In this document: positions 25,497-35,309 of the stretch, piece by piece
How the letters are laid out: every line of letters starts with the position of its first letter
How positions within the stretch are numbered: position 1 is the first letter of the stretch
Assembly (NCBI GenBank): GCA_965267505.1
Contig: OZ254081.1
Span: forward strand, 372,001-436,000
DNA: 64,000 bases
Source: JANQHS01 sp965267505
GTDB lineage: Bacteria > Bacteroidota > Bacteroidia > Cytophagales > CCMP332
Reading direction: 5' to 3'
Translations under genes and position numbers: made by a program
Notes under the pieces: generated by a model
Databases searched by the model: none
Seen by the model: the letters and a program-made list of their open reading frames with translations, nothing else
Told to the model about the DNA's origin: nothing

Positions 25497-27797
25497 ATGA
25501 GGCACAAAAGAAAAAATGGCATAATCGATACCTTCTGGAGAAGCTTTCCACTCCAGCTTCTTTTGCTTCATTTCAAAAAGAACCAATTCCTTTTAATTCT
25601 GTGGTTGGGGCTATTTGGAGTTACCTCACGGCAGGTGGGAAAGGTCTTTGGAATCCCTTACCTTTTTCTTGATCCTGAGTATCTGGGCCAGGTGAATTTC
25701 ATCAGTATGATGATCCTGGGAGGGGCTTTCGGCGCGTTTACAATGTCCTATAATATCACCGCTTATATCCTGGATAGTCACAAGTTCAATTTCCTAGGGA
25801 TGATAAAAAGACCCTTCGCCCATTTCTGTTTGAATAATGCGACCATTCCCTTGCTTTATCTGATCTTCTATTCATTCAGTTTTTGGAAATTTCAAAGCAC
25901 TCATTTTCTTGAGGGCAATCCACCGCCATTGATCTTTTCAGACCTTCTGGGATTCTATGCTGGGACAATCAGTACTATATCTCTGATCTTCCTATACTTC
26001 TTCACAACCAACAAAGACTACATAAGACACTTTGTTCATGGCTTAGACCAAAACCTAAAAAGAGTCAGTCTTTCCAGATTGAATATCCTGAGTAGGCTTT
26101 ACGGTGCAAGGCAATGGAAAAAGATCCATATCTCTAATTATCTGAGTGTCAAACCCTGGATAAAAGAAGTGATCCCAAATCCGAGAGTAGATAAACAGGC
26201 CATCACCAGAGTATTCGACCAAAATCATTTCAATGCCCTAATGCTTGAACTATTGGCATTCGTTTCAATATTGATCCTTGGCTATTTCAGGCATAATTCA
26301 ATTTTTCAGATACCCGCAGCCGCCAGCGGTTTCCTCCTTGGCTCCATCCTGGTCATGTTTATAGGCCTGTTCTCTTATTGGCTCAGAGGTTGGGCCATCA
26401 CCTTTTTGATCCTTGGAATTATTGCGACGAATTGGTTATACAAGGAGGGTTTGTTTCAAAGAAAGAATGTAGCAATAGGTATGGATTATCAGGTTGCTCC
26501 TACTCCCTACAATATTGATAATCTAAGAGCTTTAAGCAATGATTCCTTATTTAAGGCGGACAAGGATTCATGTTTGATCCTTCTAGAGAATTGGAGAAGG
26601 AAATTCCCTGATTCTGTGAATCCAAAAATTGTATTCATAGGTACAAGTGGCGGAGGTCAAAGATCAGCGGTTTGGGCTTTAAATGCATTACAAAGCATTG
26701 ATTCCGCTACCCAAGGTCTTGGATTTGAGCATACATTCCTGATCACAGGAGCTTCAGGAGGGATGATCGGGGCCGCCTATTTCAGAGAACTAAAAAGAAG
26801 ACAAATCAATGGAGAACCCATAGACCCAGTACATGAAAAGTACCTGGAAAACATGGCATTGGATATTCTTAATCCTATTGTTCTTTCCATGACCGTGAGT
26901 GACCTTTTTTTAAGAGTTTCTGCTTCCCCTGACTCTACAGGTGCACGGATCTATAGAGACCGAGGCTACATTTTCGAAGACCAACTGATGAAGAATACTG
27001 AAAACATACTTGGCGGAAGAATCTTTGACTATGCTGATGAAGAACGATCAGGAAAAATTCCAATGATCCTATTAGGGCCCACCATCGTGAATGATGGACG
27101 TAAACTATTCATAAGTAGGCATCCCATCTCATTTATGAACAGAGGCATCCCCAGCGTTGATGAAAATGTCAAAACCCACATAAAGGGAGTTGAATATTCA
27201 AGGTTCTTTAAGGATCAAAATCCTTCTGAATTAAAGTTCATTACCGGTTTAAGGATGAATGCTACTTTTCCTTACATCACACCCAATATTTCTCTTCCCT
27301 CCAATCCACCTATGTTGATCATGGATGCCGGTCTTACAGATAACTTTGGTAGTCTGGATGCTGCCAGATTCATTTGGGTTTTCCGGGATTGGATCAAAAA
27401 GAATACCTCCGGAGCAATTGTCATTAGGTTACGAGATAATGAAAAGATCCGGGACATTGAAGGACATAACTTCCCTTCCCTTTTTTCTCAATTCTTAAAT
27501 CCCATTAGCGGACTTTACACCATGTGGGGTGAAGCTCAGGAAATGAATAATGATTCGCACCTGGAATATTTGAAAGGTGCCTTGGAAACAAAAGTGGATG
27601 TCATTGATTTTGAATATGATCCAAAGTATCATGCTGATTTCTACGGCAAAAAGGGGATAGAAAAATGGCAGAGAGCCGCCCTTAGCTGGCACCTAACAAA
27701 AACCGAGAAGCAAAGCCTTTTCAAAGCAATAAAGGCCAACAAGAATAAACGACAACTACGCCGCTTAAAAAGTCTTCTTACTCAGGGAAAAGAATGA
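25497..27797 (+). CDS. Membrane-bound patatin-like phospholipase
   Basis: A 766-residue protein in two halves. Residues 1-325 hold about seven or eight hydrophobic helices, and residues 375 to the end form a patatin-like lipase domain. The domain shows the oxyanion segment GTSGGGQRS (about 382), the nucleophile elbow GASGG with Ser420, and the catalytic Asp610 in MDAGLTDNFG (usual D-G, here D-A-G). Patatins hydrolyse acyl chains from phospholipids. The multi-helix front half is not typical of soluble or type V secreted bacterial patatins and suggests action at the inner membrane. ATG at 25497; the next gene follows after 69 bases. Confidence 0.85.
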   Translation: MRHKRKNGIIDTFWRSFPLQLLLLHFKKNQFLLILWLGLFGVTSRQVGKVFGIPYLFLDPEYLGQVNFISMMILGGAFGAFTMSYNITAYILDSHKFNFLGMIKRPFAHFCLNNATIPLLYLIFYSFSFWKFQSTHFLEGNPPPLIFSDLLGFYAGTISTISLIFLYFFTTNKDYIRHFVHGLDQNLKRVSLSRLNILSRLYGARQWKKIHISNYLSVKPWIKEVIPNPRVDKQAITRVFDQNHFNALMLELLAFVSILILGYFRHNSIFQIPAAASGFLLGSILVMFIGLFSYWLRGWAITFLILGIIATNWLYKEGLFQRKNVAIGMDYQVAPTPYNIDNLRALSNDSLFKADKDSCLILLENWRRKFPDSVNPKIVFIGTSGGGQRSAVWALNALQSIDSATQGLGFEHTFLITGASGGMIGAAYFRELKRRQINGEPIDPVHEKYLENMALDILNPIVLSMTVSDLFLRVSASPDSTGARIYRDRGYIFEDQLMKNTENILGGRIFDYADEERSGKIPMILLGPTIVNDGRKLFISRHPISFMNRGIPSVDENVKTHIKGVEYSRFFKDQNPSELKFITGLRMNATFPYITPNISLPSNPPMLIMDAGLTDNFGSLDAARFIWVFRDWIKKNTSGAIVIRLRDNEKIRDIEGHNFPSLFSQFLNPISGLYTMWGEAQEMNNDSHLEYLKGALETKVDVIDFEYDPKYHADFYGKKGIEKWQRAALSWHLTKTEKQSLFKAIKANKNKRQLRRLKSLLTQGKE

Positions 27798-27866
27798 ATT
27801 TCTATTTTGGGAGATTAGGATTATGGAAATCCCCAAAACCTTGAAATTCTTTAAAAAATCAAGCTC

Positions 27867-30257
27867 TTGCTAAAGCGCCTGACCCTTTTTTTGGGGATAA
27901 TTTCCTCTTTTGGATTTTCGGCAAATTGCCAAACCTATGTGCAGGGATCGGTTTCAGGCACCTTATACTCAAAGCCAATCCCATTTGCTCATCTTACAGC
28001 TTTACCTAGCGGAAAAGACTATCTCAGCGATGGGAAAGGGAATTTCATGATTAAGGAATCCGGAAGAATAGAAACCCTGATTGTTAAGGTCCCACTTCAT
28101 AGAAAACTGGAATACAAAGTTCAATCTGATAGTTCCTATGGAGTCAACCTAAGGTTGATTCAAAACTCGATCATTCCCTTGAAGGGGTCGACAAATTCAC
28201 TTCTTCAATCAAAACTTGAAGAATCCTTCCGAAACACAAAGAGTCTTGATCCTCATAAAAAGGGGCGATACTCAATTGATCTCTATAACAAGTTTCACCT
28301 GGGAGTGGAAAATCTGGAGCAAACCAAAAACCTAATAAACAGAATGGGCCGAATTGGAAAGTTCCGTTTACCTGATTTCAGCCTACCCCATCATCTTTTC
28401 CTGATTGAATCTTTTAGCAAAAAACAATTCCTGAATACAAAAAACCAAAAGGAACAGATTGAAGCGGCAAAGGTTACAGGGATCGGAGACGCTTCCCTAT
28501 TTTCTTTGAATTCGCTCGAAGTTCCGATGGGAATGTTCCAGGATTATGTCCGGATCCTGGGAAAAGATTACCCCAACCCAATAGCTGGAAACCCCTTTAA
28601 GCGTTATTTCTTTTCGCAATCTGATACGGCAATAATCAATGGAGACTCCTTGGTTCTTTTATACTTCCATCCCTTACCCGGAAAGAAAGTGGGTAAACTG
28701 AAGGGCTTCCTGTGGTGGAATTCAAGTAAAAAGAGAATAGAGAAAATGATCGTTTCTCCTGCCATTGAAGGGAACCTCAGGCTCGAATATGTCGAGCATT
28801 ATGAATTTTTAAATGAAGCCTTATTTCCAAAAGAGATCAGAACCAGATTCTTTATTAGCAAGCTTGGTGTGATCAGAAATATTGTCGGCTCTTTAAGGAC
28901 CTACTATTCCGAACCGGGAGATCAGGTTTCTTCAAGAAAAAGGGACTATTCTGAGGTGGTCCTGAACCTTCCCGATTCTCTTCAGGAAAATGCGAGTCAT
29001 TGGCCCGATTATCGGATGGAAGAATTCACCGAAGAGGACCAGGCAACTCTGGATTTTTACGATTCAATCGGCCAGATAGAAAGTCTCGAAGGATTGGTGG
29101 GATTTGGTGAAAGGGTCTATTACGGAAAGCTTCCCTACAAAAAAGTAGATTTTGATCTTAACCGTATCCTGAATTTCAACTTCTATGAGGACATAAGAGT
29201 TGGTCTTGGTTTACATACCAATCATAAATTTTCAAGGGCAATGAAGTTTGGAGGCTTCATGGGATATGGATTTGGAGACCAGCAAATAAAGTTTGGTGGG
29301 GATGTTTCCTTCTTCCCTACTCATAAACCCCAGTTTGAAATTAGAATCTTAGCTGAACATGATCTTCGTGAATCTGGCAATACAAGCTTTGAAAAGGAAA
29401 AAAGGATGTTTAGCAGTGAAAGGCTTAGGGCCTATCAGCTTCAGATCTTTGAAATGGTCGATCGCTTGAACATTGGAATTGGAGGCAGGACAGCAAAATA
29501 CCTTCAAACCTGGGTTAGTTTGGAAAGATCAAGGGAAAACCCTCAATACAATTACAGCTTCCAGGGTACCAATGCGGGACCTTTTGATTATTCTGAATTA
29601 GGACTGCAATTCAGGTTGGGGCTCGGAGAGCAGTACATTCAGTCTGTTTGGGACCGGATCTCGATCAAAAAGCCTTCGCCAGTGGTTTGCACCAAACTTA
29701 CTTTCGGGGGAGAATGGATGGGTGGTAGCTTTAATTACTTCAAGTGGGAAAGCAAGGTGGAGTACGTGAAAAAATTCCTGGGCTATGGTAAGTCCAGCTT
29801 TAAACTGATCTACAACTTCACACCTAACGACCTTCCTTACGGCAAACTATTCAATGGCAGAGGAGGTTACCGTGATTTTTCCATTGTGATCCATAATGCC
29901 TTCGAAACAATGAGGTATAATGAATTCATTTCTGACCAGATGTTTGCCATTTTCTATTCACACAATTTTGGTCCGATCTCAATCGGATTTTTAAAACATT
30001 TCCCAACTGTTGAGATGATACACAATATCGGTTTTGGTAGTCTTGGAAATGCAGCCTCCCACAGTGGGATCACATTCAACACCATGGAAAAGGGCTACTT
30101 TGAATCAGGTGCATACATAAATGATATTCTGGTGATCAAAAATCTTGGATTAAAATCCGGATTTGGTGCAGGTATGTTCTACAGGTATGGCCCTTATGCC
30201 TTTTCTGATCCGATTGATAACCTGGTAATAAAGCTGGCTCTGAACTTTGGGGTATAA
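27867..30257 (+). CDS. DUF5686-type outer-membrane protein with carboxypeptidase-like front domain
   Basis: A 796-residue exported protein. The signal peptide is about 1-21. A carboxypeptidase-regulatory-like fold follows at about 25-95 (VSGTLYSKPIPFAHLTAL, SDGKGNFMI), then a long region of about 700 residues rich in aromatic strands, which I assign to the DUF5686 family and which probably forms a beta-barrel. A TTG at 27867 is the only start close to the signal peptide; an upstream TAA at 27852 closes the frame. It sits 69 bases after the patatin gene, and the two may act together on envelope lipids, which is inference only. Confidence 0.75.
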   Translation: MLKRLTLFLGIISSFGFSANCQTYVQGSVSGTLYSKPIPFAHLTALPSGKDYLSDGKGNFMIKESGRIETLIVKVPLHRKLEYKVQSDSSYGVNLRLIQNSIIPLKGSTNSLLQSKLEESFRNTKSLDPHKKGRYSIDLYNKFHLGVENLEQTKNLINRMGRIGKFRLPDFSLPHHLFLIESFSKKQFLNTKNQKEQIEAAKVTGIGDASLFSLNSLEVPMGMFQDYVRILGKDYPNPIAGNPFKRYFFSQSDTAIINGDSLVLLYFHPLPGKKVGKLKGFLWWNSSKKRIEKMIVSPAIEGNLRLEYVEHYEFLNEALFPKEIRTRFFISKLGVIRNIVGSLRTYYSEPGDQVSSRKRDYSEVVLNLPDSLQENASHWPDYRMEEFTEEDQATLDFYDSIGQIESLEGLVGFGERVYYGKLPYKKVDFDLNRILNFNFYEDIRVGLGLHTNHKFSRAMKFGGFMGYGFGDQQIKFGGDVSFFPTHKPQFEIRILAEHDLRESGNTSFEKEKRMFSSERLRAYQLQIFEMVDRLNIGIGGRTAKYLQTWVSLERSRENPQYNYSFQGTNAGPFDYSELGLQFRLGLGEQYIQSVWDRISIKKPSPVVCTKLTFGGEWMGGSFNYFKWESKVEYVKKFLGYGKSSFKLIYNFTPNDLPYGKLFNGRGGYRDFSIVIHNAFETMRYNEFISDQMFAIFYSHNFGPISIGFLKHFPTVEMIHNIGFGSLGNAASHSGITFNTMEKGYFESGAYINDILVIKNLGLKSGFGAGMFYRYGPYAFSDPIDNLVIKLALNFGV

Positions 30258-30272
30258 ATCCTCTCCAATCGC

Positions 30273-30280
30273 TAATTTTG
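30273..30280 (+). promoter_or_regulatory. -7 box TAATTTTG for icmF
   Basis: Perfect TAnnTTTG followed by C, 22 bases before the ATG at 30303. A TTG lies 23 bases upstream, somewhat far for a -33 element. Confidence 0.55.
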
Positions 30281-30302
30281 CGCTCTCTTCTACTTTGAAG
30301 CC

Positions 30303-33300
30303 ATGATTGAAGCAAAACCCTACATTCCTAAGAATAAAATCAGAATTGTAACTGCAGCCTCCCTTTTTGATGGACATGATGCCGCAATAAATATTATGAG
30401 GAGGATCATTCAATCAACAGGAGTTGAGGTCATTCATCTTGGACATGATAGAAGTGTGGAGGAGGTTGTTAACTGTGCCATCCAGGAAGACGTGCAGGCA
30501 ATTGCAATGACTTCCTATCAGGGAGGTCATATGGAGTATTTCAAATACATGTATGACCTCCTCAAAGAAAGAAATTCATCCCACATCAAGATTTTCGGAG
30601 GCGGAGGTGGAGTTATCCTACCTGATGAAATCAAAGAGTTGATGGATTATGGAATAGAAAAGATCTATTCGCCCGATGATGGCAGGGAATTGGGACTTCA
30701 GGGAATGATCAACGACCTGGTTCAAAGATCAGATTTCATCCCAGTAAAAAGTCTAAACGGGGAACTCAAGGAAGCTGTAAATGGAGACTTTAAGAGCATC
30801 GCCAAAATCATATCAGCTGCGGAAAATAACATCAAGGGAACGAAAGACCTATTAAAAGAGGTTAAGGTAAAATCCAAAGCCTCACATGCCCCGATCCTTG
30901 GAATAACAGGAACAGGTGGTGCTGGAAAATCCTCCCTTGTGGATGAGTTCATCAGGAGGTTCATTTCTGATTTTCCTAAAAAGAGATTGGGCATTGTTTC
31001 TGTGGACCCTTCCAAGAGAAAAACAGGTGGAGCCTTATTAGGCGATAGGATAAGAATGAATGCTGTAAATCACCCTAATGTTTACATGCGTTCTCTAGCC
31101 ACCCGTCAGAGCAACCTGGCCCTCTCCAAGTATGTGAATGAGGCATTAGAGGTTTTAAAGGCAAGCAAATTCGATCTGATAATCCTTGAAACATCAGGAA
31201 TTGGCCAAAGTGACACTGAAATTTTGGATCACTCCGACTTGAGTCTTTATGTAATGACTCCGGAGTACGGTGCAGCAAGCCAGCTGGAGAAGATCGATAT
31301 GTTGGATTTCGCGGATGTTGTTGCATTAAATAAATCCGACAAAAGAGGAGCTCTGGATGCTCTAAGAGATGTTAAGAAGCAATACAAAAGGAACCACAAC
31401 CTTTTCCACTCCCCGGATGAGGAGATACCGGTCTTTTCAACCATTGCATCCCAATTCAATGACGAGGGAATGAATCATCTCTACTCACAGCTCATGCAAT
31501 TGATTAATGAGAAAAGTGAAGGGAAATTCAATAATCCTTTGAGCGAGAAACTGGAAGGAAAAGAGAAAGATTCCATAATCCCCCCCAAAAGGGTAAGGTA
31601 CCTGTCGGAGATTTCAGAACAGAACCGGGAGTATCAGCAATGGATCAATGAGCAAGGGAATCTAGCGCAAGATCTCTATGGTCTAGAAAGAAGTCTTGAG
31701 ATCTTAAAAGGAAAAGAAAACACTGATCTTCAAAAGACCATAAAATCAAGGATAAAGGAGCTTGAAGGAGATATCCATAAGGATAACCTAAAGCTTTTAA
31801 GAGAATGGCCTGCAAAGGTTAAGGCTTTGAAAGAGGAGATCTTCACATTCATGGTCAGAGACAAGGAATTAAAGATCAAGACTCATACAGAGTCGCTTTC
31901 CCATACTCAGGTTCCCAAGATCGCAACCCCAAGATTTGAGGCCTATGGTGATCTTTTGAAATGGCTTCTATCAGAGAATCTTCCAGGTGAGTTTCCTTTT
32001 GCCGCAGGGATCTACCCTTTTAAACGGCAGGAAGAGGATCCAACACGGATGTTCGCCGGAGAAGGCGGACCTGAGAGGACCAATAAAAGGTTCCACTATG
32101 TTTCTGAGGATATGCCTGCAGCAAGGTTATCTACTGCCTTTGACTCGGTAACGCTTTATGGCAGGGACCCTGATACCAGACCAGACATCTATGGTAAGAT
32201 CGGAAATGCCGGGGTTAGTATCAGCGACCTGGATGATGCCAAAAAACTTTATTCTGGTTTCAACCTATGCGCACCCAGTACTTCTGTTTCCATGACAATA
32301 AATGGTCCGGCTCCAATGCTGTTGGCATTCTTCATGAATGCTGCAATCGACCAACAATGTGAGAAATACATAAAGGAAAACGGGCTTGGTTCAAAGGTTA
32401 ACGCCAAGATCAAAGCCCTTTATAAAGGCAAGGAGAAATTAAAGCCTCAATACCATGGAAAGATCCCAAAGACCAATGATGGCTTAGGACTTCAGTTGTT
32501 GGGGGTCACAGGAGATAAGGTTCTTCCAAAGGATGTATACCAAAAAATTAAGTCCGATACCCTTTCCAAGGTAAGGGGAACCGTTCAGGCAGATATTCTT
32601 AAAGAGGATCAGGCGCAAAATACATGCATTTTCTCGACGGAGTTTGCCTTGAAGTTAATGGGTGATGTTCAGGAATATTTCATCCAGAACAAGGTGAGAA
32701 ATTTCTATTCTGTATCGATCTCTGGATACCATATCGCGGAAGCAGGAGCTAATCCAATAACTCAATTGGCTTTTACTCTGGCCAACGGTTTTACCTATGT
32801 TGAGTACTACCTCAGCCGAGGAATGAAGATCGATGATTTTGCTCCGAATTTATCATTCTTCTTTTCCAATGGTATTGATCCCGAATATGCGGTGATCGGA
32901 AGAGTAGCCAGGAGGATCTGGTCAAAGGCCATGAAATTCCGTTATGGAGGGAACAAAAGGTCCCAGATGCTGAAGTATCACATTCAAACTTCCGGAAGAA
33001 GTCTTCATGCTCAAGAAATCGATTTTAATGACATCAGGACCACCCTCCAGGCACTTTATGCCATTTATGATAATTGTAATTCCCTTCATACCAATGCCTA
33101 CGATGAGGCGATCACCACTCCTACAGAAGAATCTGTTCGAAGAGCTATGGCAATTCAATTGATCATCAATCGTGAATTAGGATTGGCTAAAAATGAGAAT
33201 CCGCTTCAGGGATCCTTCATCATTGAAGAACTTACTGATCTTGTTGAAGAAGCTGTTTTGTTGGAATTCGACAGGATCACAGAAAGAGGCGGAGTTCTTG

Positions 33301-33674
33301 GTTCCATGGAGACCATGTATCAAAGAGGCAAGATCCAGGAAGAGAGTCTTTATTATGAAACCCTTAAGCATACGGGAGAGTACCCGATCGTTGGGGTAAA
33401 TACTTTCCTTAGCTCAGAGGGCTCTCCAACCATTATTCCAGGAGAAGTTATTAGGGCTACCAAAACCGAAAAGGAAAATCAGATAAAGACAATAAGGAAC
33501 CTTCATAAGGTATTTGCAAAGGAATCAGATTCTGCTTTGAACAAGATCCGCGAAAAGGCCCTTGTAAATCAGAATATTTTTGAAGAGCTGATGGAAGCAG
33601 CAAAAGTTTGCTCATTAGGCCAGATCACAAATACACTTTTTGAAGTAGGAGGTCAATATCGCCGTTCCATGTAA
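30303..33674 (+). CDS. icmF: Fused isobutyryl-CoA mutase (IcmF)
   Basis: A 1123-residue B12 enzyme with its own G-protein chaperone, the IcmF layout. The N-terminal cobalamin-binding domain (about 12-145) has DGHDAAI with His25. The MeaI-type GTPase (about 195-420) has the P-loop GTGGAGKSS near 203-211 and NKSDKRGALD. A linker follows, then the mutase barrel (about 530-1123) with CAPSTSVSMTINGPAP and SGYHIAEAGANPITQLAFTL. The Phe in RTNKRFHYVS and the Gln in PITQLAF sit where IcmF has Phe and Gln, rather than the Tyr and Arg of methylmalonyl-CoA mutase, suggesting isobutyryl/butyryl-CoA interconversion. Related fused mutases use other acyl-CoAs, so the substrate is inferred. Confidence 0.93.
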   Translation: MIEAKPYIPKNKIRIVTAASLFDGHDAAINIMRRIIQSTGVEVIHLGHDRSVEEVVNCAIQEDVQAIAMTSYQGGHMEYFKYMYDLLKERNSSHIKIFGGGGGVILPDEIKELMDYGIEKIYSPDDGRELGLQGMINDLVQRSDFIPVKSLNGELKEAVNGDFKSIAKIISAAENNIKGTKDLLKEVKVKSKASHAPILGITGTGGAGKSSLVDEFIRRFISDFPKKRLGIVSVDPSKRKTGGALLGDRIRMNAVNHPNVYMRSLATRQSNLALSKYVNEALEVLKASKFDLIILETSGIGQSDTEILDHSDLSLYVMTPEYGAASQLEKIDMLDFADVVALNKSDKRGALDALRDVKKQYKRNHNLFHSPDEEIPVFSTIASQFNDEGMNHLYSQLMQLINEKSEGKFNNPLSEKLEGKEKDSIIPPKRVRYLSEISEQNREYQQWINEQGNLAQDLYGLERSLEILKGKENTDLQKTIKSRIKELEGDIHKDNLKLLREWPAKVKALKEEIFTFMVRDKELKIKTHTESLSHTQVPKIATPRFEAYGDLLKWLLSENLPGEFPFAAGIYPFKRQEEDPTRMFAGEGGPERTNKRFHYVSEDMPAARLSTAFDSVTLYGRDPDTRPDIYGKIGNAGVSISDLDDAKKLYSGFNLCAPSTSVSMTINGPAPMLLAFFMNAAIDQQCEKYIKENGLGSKVNAKIKALYKGKEKLKPQYHGKIPKTNDGLGLQLLGVTGDKVLPKDVYQKIKSDTLSKVRGTVQADILKEDQAQNTCIFSTEFALKLMGDVQEYFIQNKVRNFYSVSISGYHIAEAGANPITQLAFTLANGFTYVEYYLSRGMKIDDFAPNLSFFFSNGIDPEYAVIGRVARRIWSKAMKFRYGGNKRSQMLKYHIQTSGRSLHAQEIDFNDIRTTLQALYAIYDNCNSLHTNAYDEAITTPTEESVRRAMAIQLIINRELGLAKNENPLQGSFIIEELTDLVEEAVLLEFDRITERGGVLGSMETMYQRGKIQEESLYYETLKHTGEYPIVGVNTFLSSEGSPTIIPGEVIRATKTEKENQIKTIRNLHKVFAKESDSALNKIREKALVNQNIFEELMEAAKVCSLGQITNTLFEVGGQYRRSM

Positions 33675-33684
33675 GGACTAGACT

Positions 33685-34710
33685 TTGAGGCCTTTCCTAC
33701 TTTTAATATTCTGCTTTTTTCTGGTAGGCTCGATTGCCAACGCCCAGAAAACCGATACGCTATACCTTTATAACGGAGACAGAATAGTAGGGGAGATCAA
33801 AAGACTGAAATATGAGCTCCTACATTTTTCAACAACAGGTGCTGGTTTAATTAAGGTCAAGTGGTTTTACGTAGCAGGCTTGCAATCGAGCAAACTTTAT
33901 GAGATCCAAATGAGGGACGGAAGTGAATTCTATGGTACCCTTGATTCAAATTCCATTGAGAACAACATATTCGAAATACTGCCGGGATTAAAAGAAACTT
34001 TTGATATCCATGAAATTGTTTCGCTTACTCCCATAAAGAAATCATTCTGGAGTAGATCGAATCTCAGTGTTGATTTAGGGTTTTCCTTTACTAAGGCCAG
34101 TGATATACTAAATGTGAATGCCGGGGTACACTACGATTATACGGCTAAGCAGAATTACATAATTTTTGATTACGACCTGATAAACACCTTCCGGAGAGAT
34201 GAAAGGACAACTGCACGCAAACAAGATCTTAAGGGAGAATATGTACACAAGTTCAGAGGACATTATATCTACCAAGGATTTACATCACTTGAGCAGAACT
34301 CTGAGCTAGGCCTAAACTCAAGATTTAACCTAGGTACCACTATGGGTTATCAATTTTTTAGTACAAATAAAGCAGAGTTGTTAATCACAGCAGGGCCACA
34401 GGTATCTTACGAGACACCCCTTGACGATCAACCAACAAGAACAAATTTTGAAGGGATCATAATTGGAAACTTTAAAGCATTTAGGGTTTTGGATCCGGAA
34501 CTGGACATATTTTTTAGAGGAACATATATCCCTAGCTTTTCTCTCGCAGGAAGATACAGGGTGACCACTGATATTAATGCGAGGATCGAATTACTTTCGG
34601 ATTTCTTTTTAAAGCTCTCGTTTTACTCCACCTTTGATTCCGACCCTGTGGCGGAGGCCGCCAGCAACGATGACTGGGGGATCAATACAACTTTTAGCTA
34701 CAAATTCTAA
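33685..34710 (+). CDS. DUF481 family outer-membrane protein
   Basis: A 341-residue exported protein with a signal peptide at 1-21 (ending ANAQ). A strand-rich N-terminal region (DTLYLYNGDRIVGEIKRL, LYEIQMRDGSEFYGTL) is followed by a C-terminal DUF481-type beta-barrel ending GINTTFSYKF with a terminal aromatic. Such proteins sit in the outer membrane; some are salt-induced, but no function is established. The start is TTG at 33685, 10 bases after icmF, so it is probably cotranscribed. Its stop overlaps the convergent miaE by four bases. Confidence 0.78.
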   Translation: MRPFLLLIFCFFLVGSIANAQKTDTLYLYNGDRIVGEIKRLKYELLHFSTTGAGLIKVKWFYVAGLQSSKLYEIQMRDGSEFYGTLDSNSIENNIFEILPGLKETFDIHEIVSLTPIKKSFWSRSNLSVDLGFSFTKASDILNVNAGVHYDYTAKQNYIIFDYDLINTFRRDERTTARKQDLKGEYVHKFRGHYIYQGFTSLEQNSELGLNSRFNLGTTMGYQFFSTNKAELLITAGPQVSYETPLDDQPTRTNFEGIIIGNFKAFRVLDPELDIFFRGTYIPSFSLAGRYRVTTDINARIELLSDFFLKLSFYSTFDSDPVAEAASNDDWGINTTFSYKF

Positions 34711-35309
34711 TGAAACCTTTGCCCACTGGGCTCTAATCGGGCCATGACCTCTGCTTCTTTTTCAAGGATCTCCCGCCATCTTGATTCTACTTTCTTCTCA
34801 TCGAAATGATTCTTGGCAAGCTTTAGGAACATTTTATAATGTCCAGCTTCTGACACCATGAATTCATAATAGAAATCTCTAAAGTATGGATCCTTATGGT
34901 TTTGCCATAGCTGTTTGAAACGCTCACAACTCCTGGCTTCAATTAGGGCTGCGAATAATAACTGTTCCACCAACTGCTCCTTCCTATCCCCTCCTTTCCT
35001 GAATATCTGTCTGATCCTATTTACATATTCATCTTTACGCGGAGTGCCCAATTTGATCCCCCTTTTCTCCATTTCCCTTAAAACTTTTCGGAAATGACCC
35101 CATTCTTCAGCAACCACGGGTGTGATCTCATTGACAACATCCTCAAGATCAGAGTACCGGACTATCAAAGAAATACAGGTAGATGCTGCTTTTTGCTCAC
35201 AAAAAGCATGATCAATCAATATATCAGCTTCAGATTTTGAAGCAAGATCAGCCCACCTGGGATCAGTAGGCAGATTTAATCCTAGCGTGAACTTATTATC
35301 CTTAATCAT
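34707..35309 (-). CDS. miaE: tRNA-(ms2io6A)-hydroxylase family protein (MiaE-like)
   Basis: Non-heme diiron monooxygenase of the MiaE family, which hydroxylates the isopentenyl group at tRNA position 37 in characterised members. The ferritin-like four-helix bundle shows paired carboxylates and His: HAFCEQKAAS, EEWGHF, LIEARSCERF and SEAGHYKMF. ATG at 35309 gives 200 residues and begins at the family N-terminus (FTLGLNLPTDPRW). The frame is open another 41 codons upstream, but that part lies inside the porin gene and is not MiaE-like. It overlaps the porin stop by eight bases. No miaA or miaB is in the window. Confidence 0.9.
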   Translation of the reverse strand: MIKDNKFTLGLNLPTDPRWADLASKSEADILIDHAFCEQKAASTCISLIVRYSDLEDVVNEITPVVAEEWGHFRKVLREMEKRGIKLGTPRKDEYVNRIRQIFRKGGDRKEQLVEQLLFAALIEARSCERFKQLWQNHKDPYFRDFYYEFMVSEAGHYKMFLKLAKNHFDEKKVESRWREILEKEAEVMARLEPSGQRFH

